Shown here one piece after another: positions 31,320 through 43,904 of a stretch of 64,000 nucleotides of DNA. The stretch is taken from contig OZ004584.1 in NCBI GenBank assembly GCA_963924555.1, forward strand, positions 8,625,753-8,689,752, given 5' to 3'. Origin of the DNA: Crambe crambe (Eukaryota; Porifera; Demospongiae; Poecilosclerida; Crambeidae). The notes beneath the pieces are model-generated. The model saw nothing but the letters and a program-made list of their open reading frames with translations, did not search any database and was not told the origin of the DNA. Position 1 is the first letter of the stretch; each line of letters opens with the position of its first letter. The position numbers and the translations under genes were made by a program.

Positions 31320-33147
31320 CAGATTCTTCCTCGATCTTTCAAAGAAGGCGACCCGCCCTTCTTTTCCACCCACTATTTATCACGTGATACTTTGAGCATG
31401 CGCATTGAAAATACATTGTACTTTGACCTTTTTAGAGAGGTAGTGAAATTGCTACCAACAAAATAGGAACTATAGTTCACTTTTATGATTGAAGTCTTTC
31501 TCTGCATTGCTGTTGGGTCCATGCATCCTGTGAAAATAACATAATAATACATCATGTAGTTGCTAAGTTAGGAAGAACTTACAGAAGAAAATCAGTAGAG
31601 TCATCAACATTAAGTATACATTTCTTGACCAATACCAGGACTTGTCTGTGGGTGAACAAAATCATAGTATCTGTGGTTTCATAACAAGACTTCTTATTGA
31701 GAGCAAAGGAGCAAGACTGTGATCACCATGGAGAGGGGTTTCCCAATGAATGTTCTGGGATTGTTTCTGGTGCAGTCTGAGTTTTAATGACTATAGGAAC
31801 CCAACACAAGCACAAACATAAATATTGACTGTAGCTATAATTGCACTCACCCCCACTAGGGAGTGGACCAAGTGGTTTCTACCACACAACTAAGTAAACT
31901 GAGTACAAAAATATTCCTTTTAAATATCTAAATAAAAAGGTTATGAAGGGACGGCCTTAAATCTAGCTGGGTTGTGTTAAATACTGCAACTTCATATGAA
32001 AACAAGTCCCACAATTACCATAAACTTATTAATCTAATCAAAATAATTATGATGGGGAAGTCCCTAATTGATTGGCTGCTGGGAGTGGAGTGACATGAGA
32101 GTGGAGGTCATAATATTAAGAGCAGAAAGAAGTACCACTATGTTGTTAGTGGACATTCACAATGTGTGGTTACCTGATTGAGGTCCTCTCACATGTCCTC
32201 CACCATCAGTGCTAGGAGTACAGTGGGTGTGGCTAGAGGTAGAAGCCTCACTCGTACTCAAAGTGTCCTATAGGACCAGTTATTAAAAGTGATGTCATAA
32301 TATTGTGATTGATCATTGCTAGTCATGTGACATTACAATGATAGTGTTCAAACTGACAATCCACAGTACTTGCATTTTATTAGTGATAATGGTCCTTTTT
32401 CAGTACAGAATGCAAATGCTCTCAGTCTGACACTTCATGGTCTTGAAAAATGAGCTATTATGCTCCACACTTCAATTTCTACTTCATAAATATTTTACAC
32501 TACACAGTAAGGACATCCCAAATCTATTGGTTGTTTCTCGGACGGCACAACTAGAATAATAAGGTAGGTAGGCATGAAAAGGAAAAGAATCTATGAATAT
32601 TATTATTTTATACCAACAACTATCATTAAAATTCTATTAAAGTTTAGCACTGAAGTACTTTTCATCCAAGTGACATTAAAATAGTTCTGTCCACAATTCT
32701 ACTGCCTTTGAGCACTGTACCATTAGGCCAAGCAAAGAAAGCTGGCTGGCTTTAAATACAATGTGCCATGTGGTGTTTTTTCCTTATGTTTTTGATCAAG
32801 TGAAAATAATATTTCAAATTGAATCATGAAATTTTGGGGTAGGGCCCGAGAAACGACTAATCTACTCTACTTACCCGAGTAGCCCAAAAACAGCTGAACA
32901 GCTCCTGATTGGTGAAGTGGACCCATTTCCTCTGGGTCTCCCCTATCCCTCCTCCTCCGTGCAACTCCAGTAACACTCTTGAAGATGAAATGAGATTTAA
33001 TCCTAGACAATACACATGATAATACTCCATCAAAACTGTCATCTTCTATGTACAACAGAATGAACAGTATCCACTTTCACTATGTGCATAAAGACTTACC
33101 TATTGTAGTAAAATTAATGGTTGCACTTTCTAGTTCCAAGGATTTGA
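31320..33147. other. Intergenic region between gene D and gene C with cassette relics
   Basis: Contains the candidate promoter elements of gene C (CACGTG 31381-31386, GCATGCGCA 31396-31404), a shrunken death-domain relic (about 31.44-31.55 kb), the conserved non-assigned block (31,590-31,880), a truncated Ser/Thr linker exon (about 32,170-32,265) and a possible inverted-repeat element at 32,530-32,857 (GTTTCTCGG against CCGAGAAAC). No intact gene seen. Confidence 0.45.
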
Positions 33148-36100
33148 TCACTTATTCATGGTTGCTACAGGAGACAGACATCAGTAAACTACCCAGTAAA
33201 TTAGCTAGTATAACACCTTACCTCTTGGGTGTGCTGTGGCTATCTTTTTGAACATTCCTCCATCAAGCTTCCTAACACCAGCTGCTAGTTGCCTCCAACT
33301 CGGTTTGCCATATTTGGCAGTGTTGTAATTCTGCTTCAACCACTCGGTAATGACGTCAAACAGGCACCTGCTACAATTTCCAGAGTTATTCCTGCGGATT
33401 ACCTCAATGGCACTGGTCTTCAGTCTGAGGTAAGTAGCAATGGTGTCCCAACTGGCCGCCAAGTCCTCCACTTCATCCATCACATCTGCTGTGTCTTCAG
33501 GATCTATATCAATTCAACATTGACTCATTGTAAGTTTGAGGGAGATCTGATGACTCACCTAGTTCAAAATCATCTATCATTTCAAGAACTTGTTTCCACT
33601 CAGTTCCACTGACCTGATAGAAATATAATCCCTTCACCAGTAAAAATCAAAGGGCAACTGAGAGATTAACTCACATGCTGTCCAGCACTTGATGGGGAAG
33701 TCCCTAATTGATTGGTTGCTGGGAGTGGAGTAACATGACAGTGGAGACCTAGAAATAATCAAGAATAAAATTATGTTGCAAGGAGAAAAGACACTACCAG
33801 TACTGACCAGACTGAGGTGAGATAGGTCCACTTGTACCCTCTCCACTACTATCAGTCAGAGGCTACAATGAAGGGAATAAATGATATGCAATCTTGTTTA
33901 CCAGTTATAACACGAGACTCATTATGAATACTGTAACTTCTTCTAAAGGATTATCTTGGTCACTTTAGACTATATATCATGCTGATTAAATACTGTAAGG
34001 TTCTCTACTCTATATAAAGCACACCATACTATATTCACACCATGACTTCAGGGCAAGTACTTACTACAATTTACTTACCTTTCCAAACCATACCAAATGC
34101 TGACTTTGCAAATAAACAGGTTCAGGATTTTCGGGATTTTTAAGGCAAACCATGATGTGAGGAGAAGTCTCTCCACTGTCCACAATGCACAAGTGGTCTC
34201 TTCCAGGGTGAGAGGGACACTCGAAGGAGAGTTGGTAGCTCACAGAAAAGGCGTAGTTCATGCGAGAGGTGACTGTCTTCAGTGTACACTCAATGATCTC
34301 TCGAATGGCACGACACACCTCGTGTGTTGGGGTCTTGGTGATCGGTAGTCTCTTGATGGATACCTTGTAGTACTTTGGTTGGGAGATGAGGGTGATGGTG
34401 TCGTAATCAGTTCCAAATCGAAACTGCACTCGGTTCTTCTTGATGCCTTCTTCAATCAACTTGAGTTTGTGTGAGTTCTGCCCGACTAAGTTGGCAATGG
34501 TGGCAGGAAAGACCCCAAGGGGTACAAAACCACATTCGTATCGAATCAAGAGAGAGGCAGGAAGGAGTTGGTTGGAATCAATCTTTTGGGAGTCACTCAG
34601 TTCTTCACTACTCACATTCTCAAGGATGCAGGGCATCAGGTAGACTTTCGAACTCTGTGAAGGGTCGGACTGGACTATGGGAGCTATGATGTTGAGGTGC
34701 TCCAGCAGCTTCACCAGTTGGAGTAAGGGAATGTGATCTTTCTTGATGGCCGCCAAAGAATCTTGCAACTCTTTCACTTCAAAGTACTTGATGTCTTCAG
34801 CACGTTCTCTAGGACTTTTTCCTTTTGTCCAGATATGACGATGTTCATAAAGTGCTGCTGCTATGTCTTTGAAGGGGATGAAGTCCAAACGTTCGTCTCT
34901 TGTTTCTTGCTCCTTTAAAGCTTCCTTCACATCTTCCAACAAAAACTGTCCAGTTTTCCGGAATTTTTCCCGAGCTGCCCTCTTCACTTTGCCATATCTG
35001 AATGTGTTGGCAATCATGTTGGTCACACTGTCGAATACGATTTGTACGTCACAAATGACAGTGTCTTCCAGCTCAGGTACGTCAGGGAAGTACATCAAGA
35101 CTCCAGCGTAGTGGTGCAGGAACCACAAGGCCACTTTAGTTTCCTTTGGGGACATGCCAAACTGCCAAGCTAGTTCCATGCAGTACTCCAGGCTCAGCAT
35201 TCTCAGCACTTGTTTGCGAAGACAGAGACTGAACATGAGCCAAGCTGCTGGAATGGGGATCTTCTTGAAGTGGTGCCGAATGTGATCCTGAAGGAATTTG
35301 CGAATGGAATCCACCTCTTCCTTACCTCCTGTCTTGTTGTCGACTGCAAGGACCAACTGATCCTCCTCGGCAAACTCGACGAGACCTTCTTTATAGAAGC
35401 TAGTATTCGTGATGGTACTTTTCAGCTCATCGTCGAATTTCTTGATCTCTTCTTTGCTCACCTTGTCTTTGTGAGTAGCGACTATGAAAGCTACTGAATT
35501 GGATGATGGCTGAACCAACTTGGCTGCTGGATTGAGGTCAGAGATGTCTCCACCTAAAGTGTTATCAGGACAAGTGCGACAGCAAGCAACGGCAGACAGG
35601 GCTTGGAGTATCATCTCCTCCACGGTGTATGTCGATTCCACCGGTATGGTGGACTCACCTGTCGATGGATCCAGGTATGATATGCTATAGCGACTCTTGA
35701 GATCGTCGATGAGTTTGCAGAAGATCAGGTACAGGGAAGGACCCATTACGAGAGCTGGTAGCATGTCCATGAACTCTGGCTGACCTCCAGTGTCTTCCAT
35801 CTTGATGAGAGCAGTGTATTTGAGTGTATACTTGATCACCTCCCAATCCTTGGAAGCCATTGCCTTCGTCAACATGTCGTTCATGTCGAATGCAAAGTTG
35901 ATATCGGCTGGACCGTTATAAACTGATTCTTCCTGCTGGGGCTCAACCTCTACTGGTGGCTCTGACTCCTCTGCATCTTCCATGGGGACGATTGATTGAG
36001 TAGAGCCGATACTCGTGCTTGCAGAATTGAACCTAGACCGGGTCTCCATTGCCTGAGGTGGTGGGCCCTCTGGCGTGATTAAGAGTGATCTATCCACTGA

Positions 36101-39100
36101 TGGTTCAGATGCTACAACGGAGTTTGTTTCAAAGAAGAACTGGAGGAGCATGCGTGCTTCGTCTGAAAGACCTTGGAGAGATGACCAATTCTCTGCAGAT
36201 ATCACAGCAGTACTGCTAGAGAGACTTCTAATGATGACTTGTCTGGATTCGACCGTTCCCGTGCTAGGCTGCTCTGTCTCTCCAGCTGAGCTGATGTCTG
36301 CTATCTCTCCCGTCAGGCGGCGACGCATCGAAGTCTTTCCCAAACGAGGAGCACCAACAAAGAGGAACTTGAGGAAATACATGTCTAAAGACCCTCGTGT
36401 GGCAAGAATCTGTCGGTAGGCAGCAATGTAACCTCCAGTGGGACCTGACCAATAGAAAATAGTCATCATTAATATTAATATGTCCATCACATGGTAGGAC
36501 CTCCCGACCCTTAGCAACCTTGATTGATTCAGAGGAAGTGGGCAGACCACAGTGGTCTATTTTGGACATAAATTATCAGCCATGCTCCACTCACCAGAGA
36601 GATAGTCCTCAATCTGCACACTCAGTTCTTTCAGCTCAAGTATTTTCAATATACCAAACAATGATGTCCAGGTTGGAGGAAGACGACTCTTTCCTGGAGA
36701 TTTCCATTGGCTGATCACAATTTCAACAGCTTGAGCAGGATCAGACACAAGACGATGCTCCAAAGTGATCCCAGCAGCTTGTATCAGTTTAGTGTAGACC
36801 TTTGCCAGTGACGTGACCACCTGGATTCCTACTCCCTCCAGTCTAGAGAGAGCACTCATGCTGAATTGACTCTCGGGGTTGAATGGGGTCACTGGGAATG
36901 GGATAAATCACAAAGCAGTTAAATTGGGACCTCCAGAGTATTTAAGAATTGTTGGGATGGACCATTTTGATCTTATGATACTATTACATCATCATGACAT
37001 AATCAATTATTTGGACAGAATTCAGTAGTCACCTTTCAATGATGCCTTGAACACCCTGTTACTCCTTCCAGATGCACCCCATCCCCCTAACACCACCAAT
37101 TCTCCTGTGGGGAGGACAATAGTAGCAGTTGCAAATAACTCTATAGGCACATTCCCCACATGTAACCAGGAGAGGGTGTGGGGGGAGTAGGCACAGATCT
37201 CAGAGGAAAGGGCACTAATAAGACCTCCAGTAGATATCAGCTGATTTGCAAATGATGAAGGAAAGGAAAGTTCGGGACGAATCTGTAACTCACTCCACAA
37301 TCCACTGGAGTGCGACATTTCTTGAGTATGGTCTTCATTAAGGAGTGACTCCAACTTGCAGTGAAATACTGAGTGACCCTGTCTCCAGCCACCCATCAAA
37401 TACAGTCTTCCTTTATGGAGAGTGGATTTCAAATTACTGCATGCTTTAGGTAGAGGTTGAACAGACCACCACTCATTGTCTTTGAGTACCTCCACTACAT
37501 TCACTTCTTCCTCATTCTTCCTTACTCTACCACCTGATACCACCAAACATTCGGGACTTCCAGTGTTCAATGCTGATGAATAATAACGACAAATTGGCAT
37601 TGGTGGCAGTGATGGTTGCCAGTTCGTTCCTCCTTTAAGTGTCCATAGTTTATTTGTAGCCACATCAGTACCAGGTTCCATTCCACCAACAAGCACCACC
37701 TGAGAGTGGTAGGTGGTGAGGCCATAATAACGGGTGGGTGTGGTCACTTGTGACCATGAGTTCAAATCAGTGGAGGAGATAAACAGTGAGGCATTACTTT
37801 CCAGTGATGATGTGTCCCCTCCTATATATATATTGTCCTGCAGTAGCACACATTGGGCATCATCCATACCCACTGGTAGTGGAGCGCACTCTATCCAGTC
37901 AAGTGAGGCTAGGGGGTGGAGGATGTCAACCTGTAGAGGTATAGTAGAGAATAGTTACCTTGCACAACAGGGGGGTCATCTTTGACATAATGAAGGGACA
38001 GAATAGAGGGCCTGCACATGGAGGTGTGTCACATAAAAGGGGTGTGGTTGTCTGCCATCTTAGAGAGCAGAGAATGTATAGACTCATTGCAGTTTCAGTA
38101 ACATTATCAGACTTGTCTGTATATTACCAGCACACAACCACCATGTTGGAGGTAGTCTCCTGCCCCTTCTCCATGAGACTACAGTGGAACCTCCCAATAA
38201 TGGACACTCCAAATAAAGCACACCTCTCTGTAAAGGACACTTGTTGCTGTCTCACCATAGTACTTTGTGTATTAAATGACCTCTGAATAAAGGTCACCTC
38301 TCTATAAAGGACAATTTCAACTTGTCTGTTATTTGGAGACTCCACTGTATGTTGGAGGTACAAGGTAGAGGAGAAATTGTACTAGTTTACATGTTAGGAG
38401 GTGGTTAAGTGTTTGTTTTCATAATTATTGCAACTAGTTGATTGTAAGAACTTATAATGCTGTTAGTTATCCTGTTCTTTGCAAGGGAGAAAACAAGTCT
38501 ATAGCAATAGCAGTGTACTTTCATCATCTTAGACCCACCCCTCCATCTGTTTACAAGCCATGTGTACTTGTGTGGAAATTTATGAAGCTGGAGTATGAGA
38601 GGGATAAAGGTAAGTGTAGAGGATCCTGAGGCCCTCTCCCCCTTTTCTTCCTAAGGTAGGATTTGATAACTTGTGCTTTCGTATGCCTTCAAAATTGTAC
38701 AATCTCTAAGAGACATCTTTGAAGTGTCATGTGCATGGTCACAGATGTGATTGTTAAAGGAAATAACAGTTAGTATGCACTGAGTTATCTAATGTGTGAC
38801 ACTTGAAAGTTCACGGTGCAATGCACAGTGCAATACAGATGTGTCATGTATACTAGATAGGCTTTGGCACATTATGCTGGCATGATTTTGGGGTAGGTTC
38901 TAGCCTCATAATTATGATTAATAGGTAATGATATCTTCAATAGTACTCATGACTAGTTTTAAACATCAGTTATGTTCCAGTCCATCTAGGTTCTAGCATC
39001 ATGATCACTTCAATAGTACTCGTGACTGATCTTGATCTGGTCCAACTTAACATCCTAGATAAGTTACTTACCCTATACATGATTAACTGTGATGTCTAAT

Positions 39101-42100
39101 GATGTCATGTTCCAATTATACCACACCTATTCTGTAGGCATGCTCCCCCAGAAAATTTTTGGATTTGGATTCAATTTGGCACACTCTAGGAAAGACTTGA
39201 TATGATTTTGAATAAATTATTTTGTGACATAACTGAAATATAAATTAACTATCAGCTACACAACATGTTTCAATTACGCCCGTGCTTCTATTTCTAGAGT
39301 TTGAAAAGGTTGTCCTGCACTTGTACTGCAACTAGTCAGATAATTTTGTTACTAGATCTACAGCCATCATCATCTAAGGCCATGGTCAAGAAAGAAACGG
39401 TCTACGTATACATGACACATCCATTTTGGCTTGCACTTTCAAGGTCACACATTAGTGCATACTAACTGAGACTTCCTTAACAATCACACCTGTGACCTTG
39501 CATGTGTCACTTTAAAGATATCTTTTGGAGCACTGGCTTTCATTTTCAAGGTCACACATTAGATAACTCAGTGCATACTAACTGTGATTTCCTTCATGAA
39601 CACCTGTGACCTTGCATGTGTCATTTTAAAGATATCTTTTGGAGCACTGGCTTTCATTTTCAAGGTCACACATTAGATAACTCAGTGCATACTAACTGTG
39701 ATTTCCTTCATGAACACCTGTGACCTTGCATGTGTCACTTTAAAGATATCTTTTGGAGCACTGGCTTTCATTTTCAAGGTCACAACATTAGATAACTCAG
39801 TGCATACTAACTGTGATTTCCTTCATGAACACCTGTGACCTTGCATGCGTCACTTTAAAGATATCTTTTGGAGCACTGGCTTTCATTTTCAAGGTCACAC
39901 ATTAGATAACTCAGTGCATACTAACTGTGATTTCCTTCATGAACACCTGTGACCTTGCATGTGTCACTTTAAAGATATCTTTTGGAGCACTGGCTTTCAT
40001 TTTCAAGGTCACACATTAGATAACTCAGTGCATACTAACTGTGATTTCCTTCGTGAACACCTGTGACCTTGCATGTGTCACTTTAAAGATATCTTTTGGA
40101 GCACTGGCTTTCATTTTCAAGGTCACACATTAGATAACTCAGTGCATACTAACTGTGATTTCCTTCGTGAACACCTGTGACCTTGCATGTGTCACTTTAA
40201 AGATATCTTTTGGAGCACTGGCTTTCATTTTCAAGGTCACACATTAGATAACTCAGTGCATACTAACTGTGATTTCCTTCATGAACACCTGTGACCTTGC
40301 ATGTGTCACTTTAAAGATATCTTTTGGAGCACTGGCTTTCATTTTCAAGGTCACACATTAGATAACTCAGTGCATACTAACTGTGATTCCCTTCATGAAC
40401 ACCTGTGACCTTGCATGTGTCACTTTAAAGATATCTTTTGGAGCACTGGCTTTCATTTTCAAGGTCACACATTAGATAACTCAGTGCATACTAACTGTGA
40501 TTCCCTTCATGAACACCTGTGACCTTGCATGTGTCACTTTAAAGATATCTTTTGGAGCACTGGCTTTCATTTTCAAGGTCACACATTAGATAACTCAGTG
40601 CATACTAACTGTGATTCCCTTCATGAACACCTGTGACCTTGCATGTGTCACTTTAAAGATATCTTTTGGAGCACTGGCTTTCATTTTCAAGGTCACACAT
40701 TAGATAACTCAGTGCATACTAACTGTGATTTCCTTCATGAACACCTGTGACCTTGCATGTGTCACTTTAAAGATATCTTTTGGAGCACTGGCTTTCATTT
40801 TCAAGGTCACACATTAGATAACTCAGTGCATACTAACTGTGATTTCCTTCATGAACACCTGTGACCTTGCATGTGTCACTTTAAAGATATCTTTTGGAGC
40901 ACTTTGGCTTTCATTTTCAAGGTCACACATTAGATAACTCAGTGCATACTAACTGTGATTTCCTTCATGAACACCTGTGACCTTGCATGTGTCACTTTAA
41001 AGATATCTTTTGGAGCACTGGCTTTCATTTTCAAGGTCACACATTAGATAACTCAGTGCATACTAACTGTGATTCCCTTCATGAACACCTGTGACCTTGC
41101 ATGTGTCACTTTAAAGATATCTTTTGGAGCACTTTGGCTTTCATTTTCAAGGTCACACATTAGATAACTCAGTGCATACTAACTGTGATTTCCTTCATGA
41201 ACACCTGTGACCTTGCATGTGTCACTTTAAAGATATCTTTTGGAGCACTTTGGCTTTCATTTTCAAGGTCACACATTAGATAACTCAGTGCATACTAACT
41301 GTGATTTCCTTCATGAACACCTGTGACCTTGCATGTGTCACTTTAAAGATATCTTTTGGAGCACTTTGGCTTTCATTTTCAAGGTCACACATTAGATAAC
41401 TCAGTGCATACTAACTGTGATTTCCTTCATGAACACCTGTGACCTTGCATGTGTCACTTTAAAGATATCTTTTGGAGCACTTTGGCTTTCATTTTCAAGG
41501 TCACACATTAGATAACTCAGTGCATACTAACTGTGATTTCCTTCATGAACACCTGTGACCTTGCATGTGTCACTTTAAAGATATCTTTTGGAGCACTTTG
41601 GCTTTCATTTTCAAGGTCACACATTAGATAACTCAGTGCATACTAACTGTGATTTCCTTCATGAACACCTGTGACCATGCATGTGTCACTTCAGAGTTTG
41701 AGTGTAATAGCTAGCTTGGATGGTTCACACCTTTGCCTATACTCATGCTGTCATATAATGCACACAAAATTGAAGCAAAAATGCTAAATGCTTGAAAAGT
41801 GGCAGCCTGCAATCACCTGCAAGTGAAGCCAACATGGAGCCTCCTTGCACCCATCCCCATGGCCCAAGTCCTAGTCCTGCAACCCAACCTATCTAATCCG
41901 TCATAATGAACTGTAATGCTCAAAAAGTGGTAGAGTCATCGCCTTACCAGCTAACTGGAAGCTATTTTTGACTGAGGGGGCACTTGCATCATTGTACAGT
42001 GCACATTTCATGTAATCTATGATGTAATGTACAAACAACATGTGGAAAGTTAGTTATTATTGATCACACCAAAAAATCATTTTCTTCTATCATTTAGCTA

Positions 42101-42654
42101 CAAATTTTTCTTTATGGACATGCAAGAAATCTGAATTTAAAAAGTGCAGGGAAGCAATGATGCTACAAGATGGAGTAAAAATGAATTTTAAAAAGGTTAT
42201 TTTTTATTTTGTAGAAATCTTGGCTACATTATCAATTCTTAGAGACAGAAATCAAGCTAGTGACTCATAATTCATACCTATGACTCATAATACCTTCCTG
42301 AGTATATCATGTAAGATCATGACTCCTATCTACAAGATGCAATATTTTTATTACTTTCTCCACACATTAGTTCTACATAACCTATTCCATCTCTGGAGCA
42401 ATTTTCAGCATTCTAAGATAGTCCATTCCAAGAAAAGAGTGACAATACCTAGCTGACTCATAATACCCACACCTACCCTATAGCTAGCCTATTATACCAC
42501 ACCCTCAAACACCCGACCCTTTGTCTGCCAATCAAGCTAACATGGTCCTCCAAAAAATCCCTATACACACACACACTAAACATCAAGTACATGTCAGATA
42601 CAACGTTGATTCCCCTGTAAATTAGCTACATGAGAAAACTCATACCTCTTCCAT
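33148..42654 (-). CDS. Gene D: Kelch-death-ROC-COR-death receptor-like protein (class I)
   Basis: Predicted exons: 42646-42654, 37033-37930, 36595-36891, 34079-36444, 33808-33862, 33675-33703, 33559-33613, 33222-33503, 33148-33164; sum 4008 bases, 1335 residues plus TGA, all GT-AG with matching phases. Kelch about 4-302, death domain to 401, ROC-COR to 1190, three linker exons (PLTDSSGEGTSGPIS; GTSPSSAGQH; VSGTEWKQVLEMIDDFEL), then a different death domain (AASWDTIATYLRLKTSAIEV, CLFDVITEWLKQ, PSWRQLAAGVRKLDG) and a short tail ATMNK. So D shares its first four modules with the other genes but has another effector domain. Intron 1 (4.7 kb) spans the satellite array. Head-to-head with GLUT copy 2. 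Confidence 0.75.
33222..33503 (-). CDS. Gene D C-terminal death-domain exon (distinct subtype)
   Basis: 94 codons, acceptor ATATAG, donor GTAAGG, phase 1-1. Six-helix death-domain pattern with W in helix 1 (ASWDTIATYL), W in helix 3-4 (ITEWLKQNY) and the PSWRQLAAGV helix 5 typical of the fold. It shares little sequence with the EIADHSLDWEEKL type used by B, C and E. A decayed copy lies at 21344-21625. Confidence 0.75.
34079..36444 (-). CDS. Gene D ROC-COR exon, class I
   Basis: 789 codons, the longest of the five. P-loop GAPRLGKT about 31 residues in, G3 MEDTGGQPE, G4 ATHKDKV, all intact. An acidic, Pro-rich insert (DAEESEPPVEVEPQQEES) lies between P-loop and G3. The class I block of about 48-50 residues (ERLDFIPFKDIAAALYEH, WTKGKSPRERAEDIKYFEV) lies before the shared IPLLQLVKLLEHLNIIAP. 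Ends HLVWFGK at donor GTAAGT. Confidence 0.85.
37033..37930 (-). CDS. Gene D Kelch propeller exon
   Basis: About 299 codons, six blades. Copy-specific tips: DD before and DTSSLES after blade 1, MEPGTDVA after blade 2, RVRKNEEE after blade 3, SN before and WRQGHS after blade 4, LISALS after blade 5, FATAT before and WGASGRSN after blade 6; ICRYYSS replaces TSRYYSS. Confidence 0.85.
38188..38347. mobile_element. Pogo-like MITE in intron 1 of gene D
   Basis: CAGTGGAACCTCC to GGAGACTCCACTG with TA on each side, the counterpart of 5008-5173 and of the copy in gene E. Approximate borders. Confidence 0.7.
38701..38815. repeat. Inverted, uninterrupted satellite monomer
   Basis: The reverse complement reads TTTCAAGTGTCACACATTAG, then AACTCAGTGCATACTAACTG, CACATCTGTGACCATGCA and TCAAAGATGTCTCTTAGAG, a full unit of the array that starts about 620 bases further on. 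It holds the empty site of the 324-bp element found at 5474-5797. Confidence 0.7.
39437..41692. repeat. 114-bp satellite array, about 19 full units
   Basis: Unit: CAAGGTCACACATTAGATAA, CTCAGTGCATACTAACTGTG, ATTTCCTTCATGAACACC, TGTGACCTTGCATGTGTC, ACTTTAAAGATATCTTTTGG, AGCACTGGCTTTCATTTT. Unit starts fall at 39547, 39661, 39775, 39890, 40004 and every 114 bases to 40802, then 40918, 41032, 41148, 41264, 41380, 41496, 41612. Units towards the right are 116 bases because of a TT insertion (GCACTTTGGC). The first unit (from about 39,440) is shorter and divergent, the last is cut at 41,692. Units are nearly identical, implying recent amplification. Inside intron 1 of gene D. Confidence 0.95.
41693..42645. 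other. Intron 1 of gene D between satellite and first exon
   Basis: AT-rich sequence without a supported gene. Part of it (42,480-42,640) resembles 30,500-30,730 of gene C's intron, again just upstream of the candidate first exon. Confidence 0.4.
42646..42654 (-). CDS. Candidate short first coding exon (M-E-E), gene D
   Basis: TCTGATGGAAGAG then donor GTATGAG. Adding these 9 bases to the downstream exons gives a continuous frame of 4008 bases. It faces GLUT copy 2 across about 150-200 bases. Confidence 0.35.
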
Positions 42655-42789
42655 CAGACTTCCAGTTCGTCTTAGAATGAGCCGGCTCCGAGACTAAACA
42701 CCGGTGTCCATCTGCCATAATTTATATGCGTTGGTCTGGTCGGGTAAAGGATCGTCATCAATAAATGACTTGACGCCCACGTACCAGAC

Positions 42790-43844
42790 AAGCTCCGGAA
42801 GATATGGAATTCTCCGCTGATTGGCTCGCCCGTTTCCAGTCCAGAACTGAACCAGGTGAACATGGATGAACCTGCCAGGAATGAACTTGATTCGGATCCA
42901 AATATCCTCATGATGTTAGTTCATTAGTTACTCTAGTAGAGTCATAGCATAGATGACATTGCTCTACATAATTATATCCCTTATATCCCTTCAGGCCTAT
43001 AAAAAGGAAACCAATGTCATGTGATATTATATACCGCACCCACTAATAGAGAAGCATTGCCTGATCAGGATGGAAAAAGTAGGCAGGGCTGACAATGACC
43101 CTGCTGTTGTCAGCCTTGGTTACAACACAGGTGTCATCAACAAAAACAGGTCAGGCAAACTAAACTCTCGGCCGAGTTGGTCCATTTCAAACGGACTGTC
43201 CTCAGTCTCTTCAGTGGCATCAATAACTGACAGGGTTTCATTTAGGATTATACCCAAGGGGGGGCAAAATGAAGGTTGAGCAAAATAAGGGAGGGCAAGC
43301 ATATCCGCGCGGAAAATTTTGTGACCTAACCATGCCCACTTTTGCCTGACCACACCCTTTTGGATAAACTGCACCCACTTGATGATATTAACAATGACTT
43401 ATGTATTGTCAATGGACATTACCTACACATCATATCACCTATCAATATGCGTGCAGAGGAAGCTATACCAGCTTCAGAGCTGGTAACCTATTCCCAGAAA
43501 TTCTTTGATCTATTCTTTGTAATGGATCTAAGCCTTTGGGGGACTCAGCCATGCTTATCTAACTAAGAATAGTAGACTTGTTACTGCCCCTTCACCCCCC
43601 TAAATGAACCCCTGACTGGACATAAGTTACTACAGCAACTTATGAAGTACATTATGACTCCATTTAGGCCTCTCGTACCAAAATTCTAACCACACCCCCT
43701 CTTTTGTTACCTAGGTGATACAAGACTCCTTGCCAATAACTCCTTTAGTGAGCCAGCAATGACCATTGCCATGTTGATATATGCCATTGGTGGAATGATA
43801 GGAGCTCTTGCAGCTGGCATAGTAGCAGACTGGATTGGTAGGTC

Positions 43845-43904
<60 letters not shown>

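Noticed and set aside
39437-41692. CRISPR-like array
   Set aside because: The units are contiguous 114-bp near-identical repeats with no unique spacers, in a eukaryotic intron; this is a satellite.
43850-43896. GA repeat as a regulatory GAGA element
   Set aside because: It is a length-variable microsatellite in the same intron of all three GLUT copies and shows no other regulatory context.
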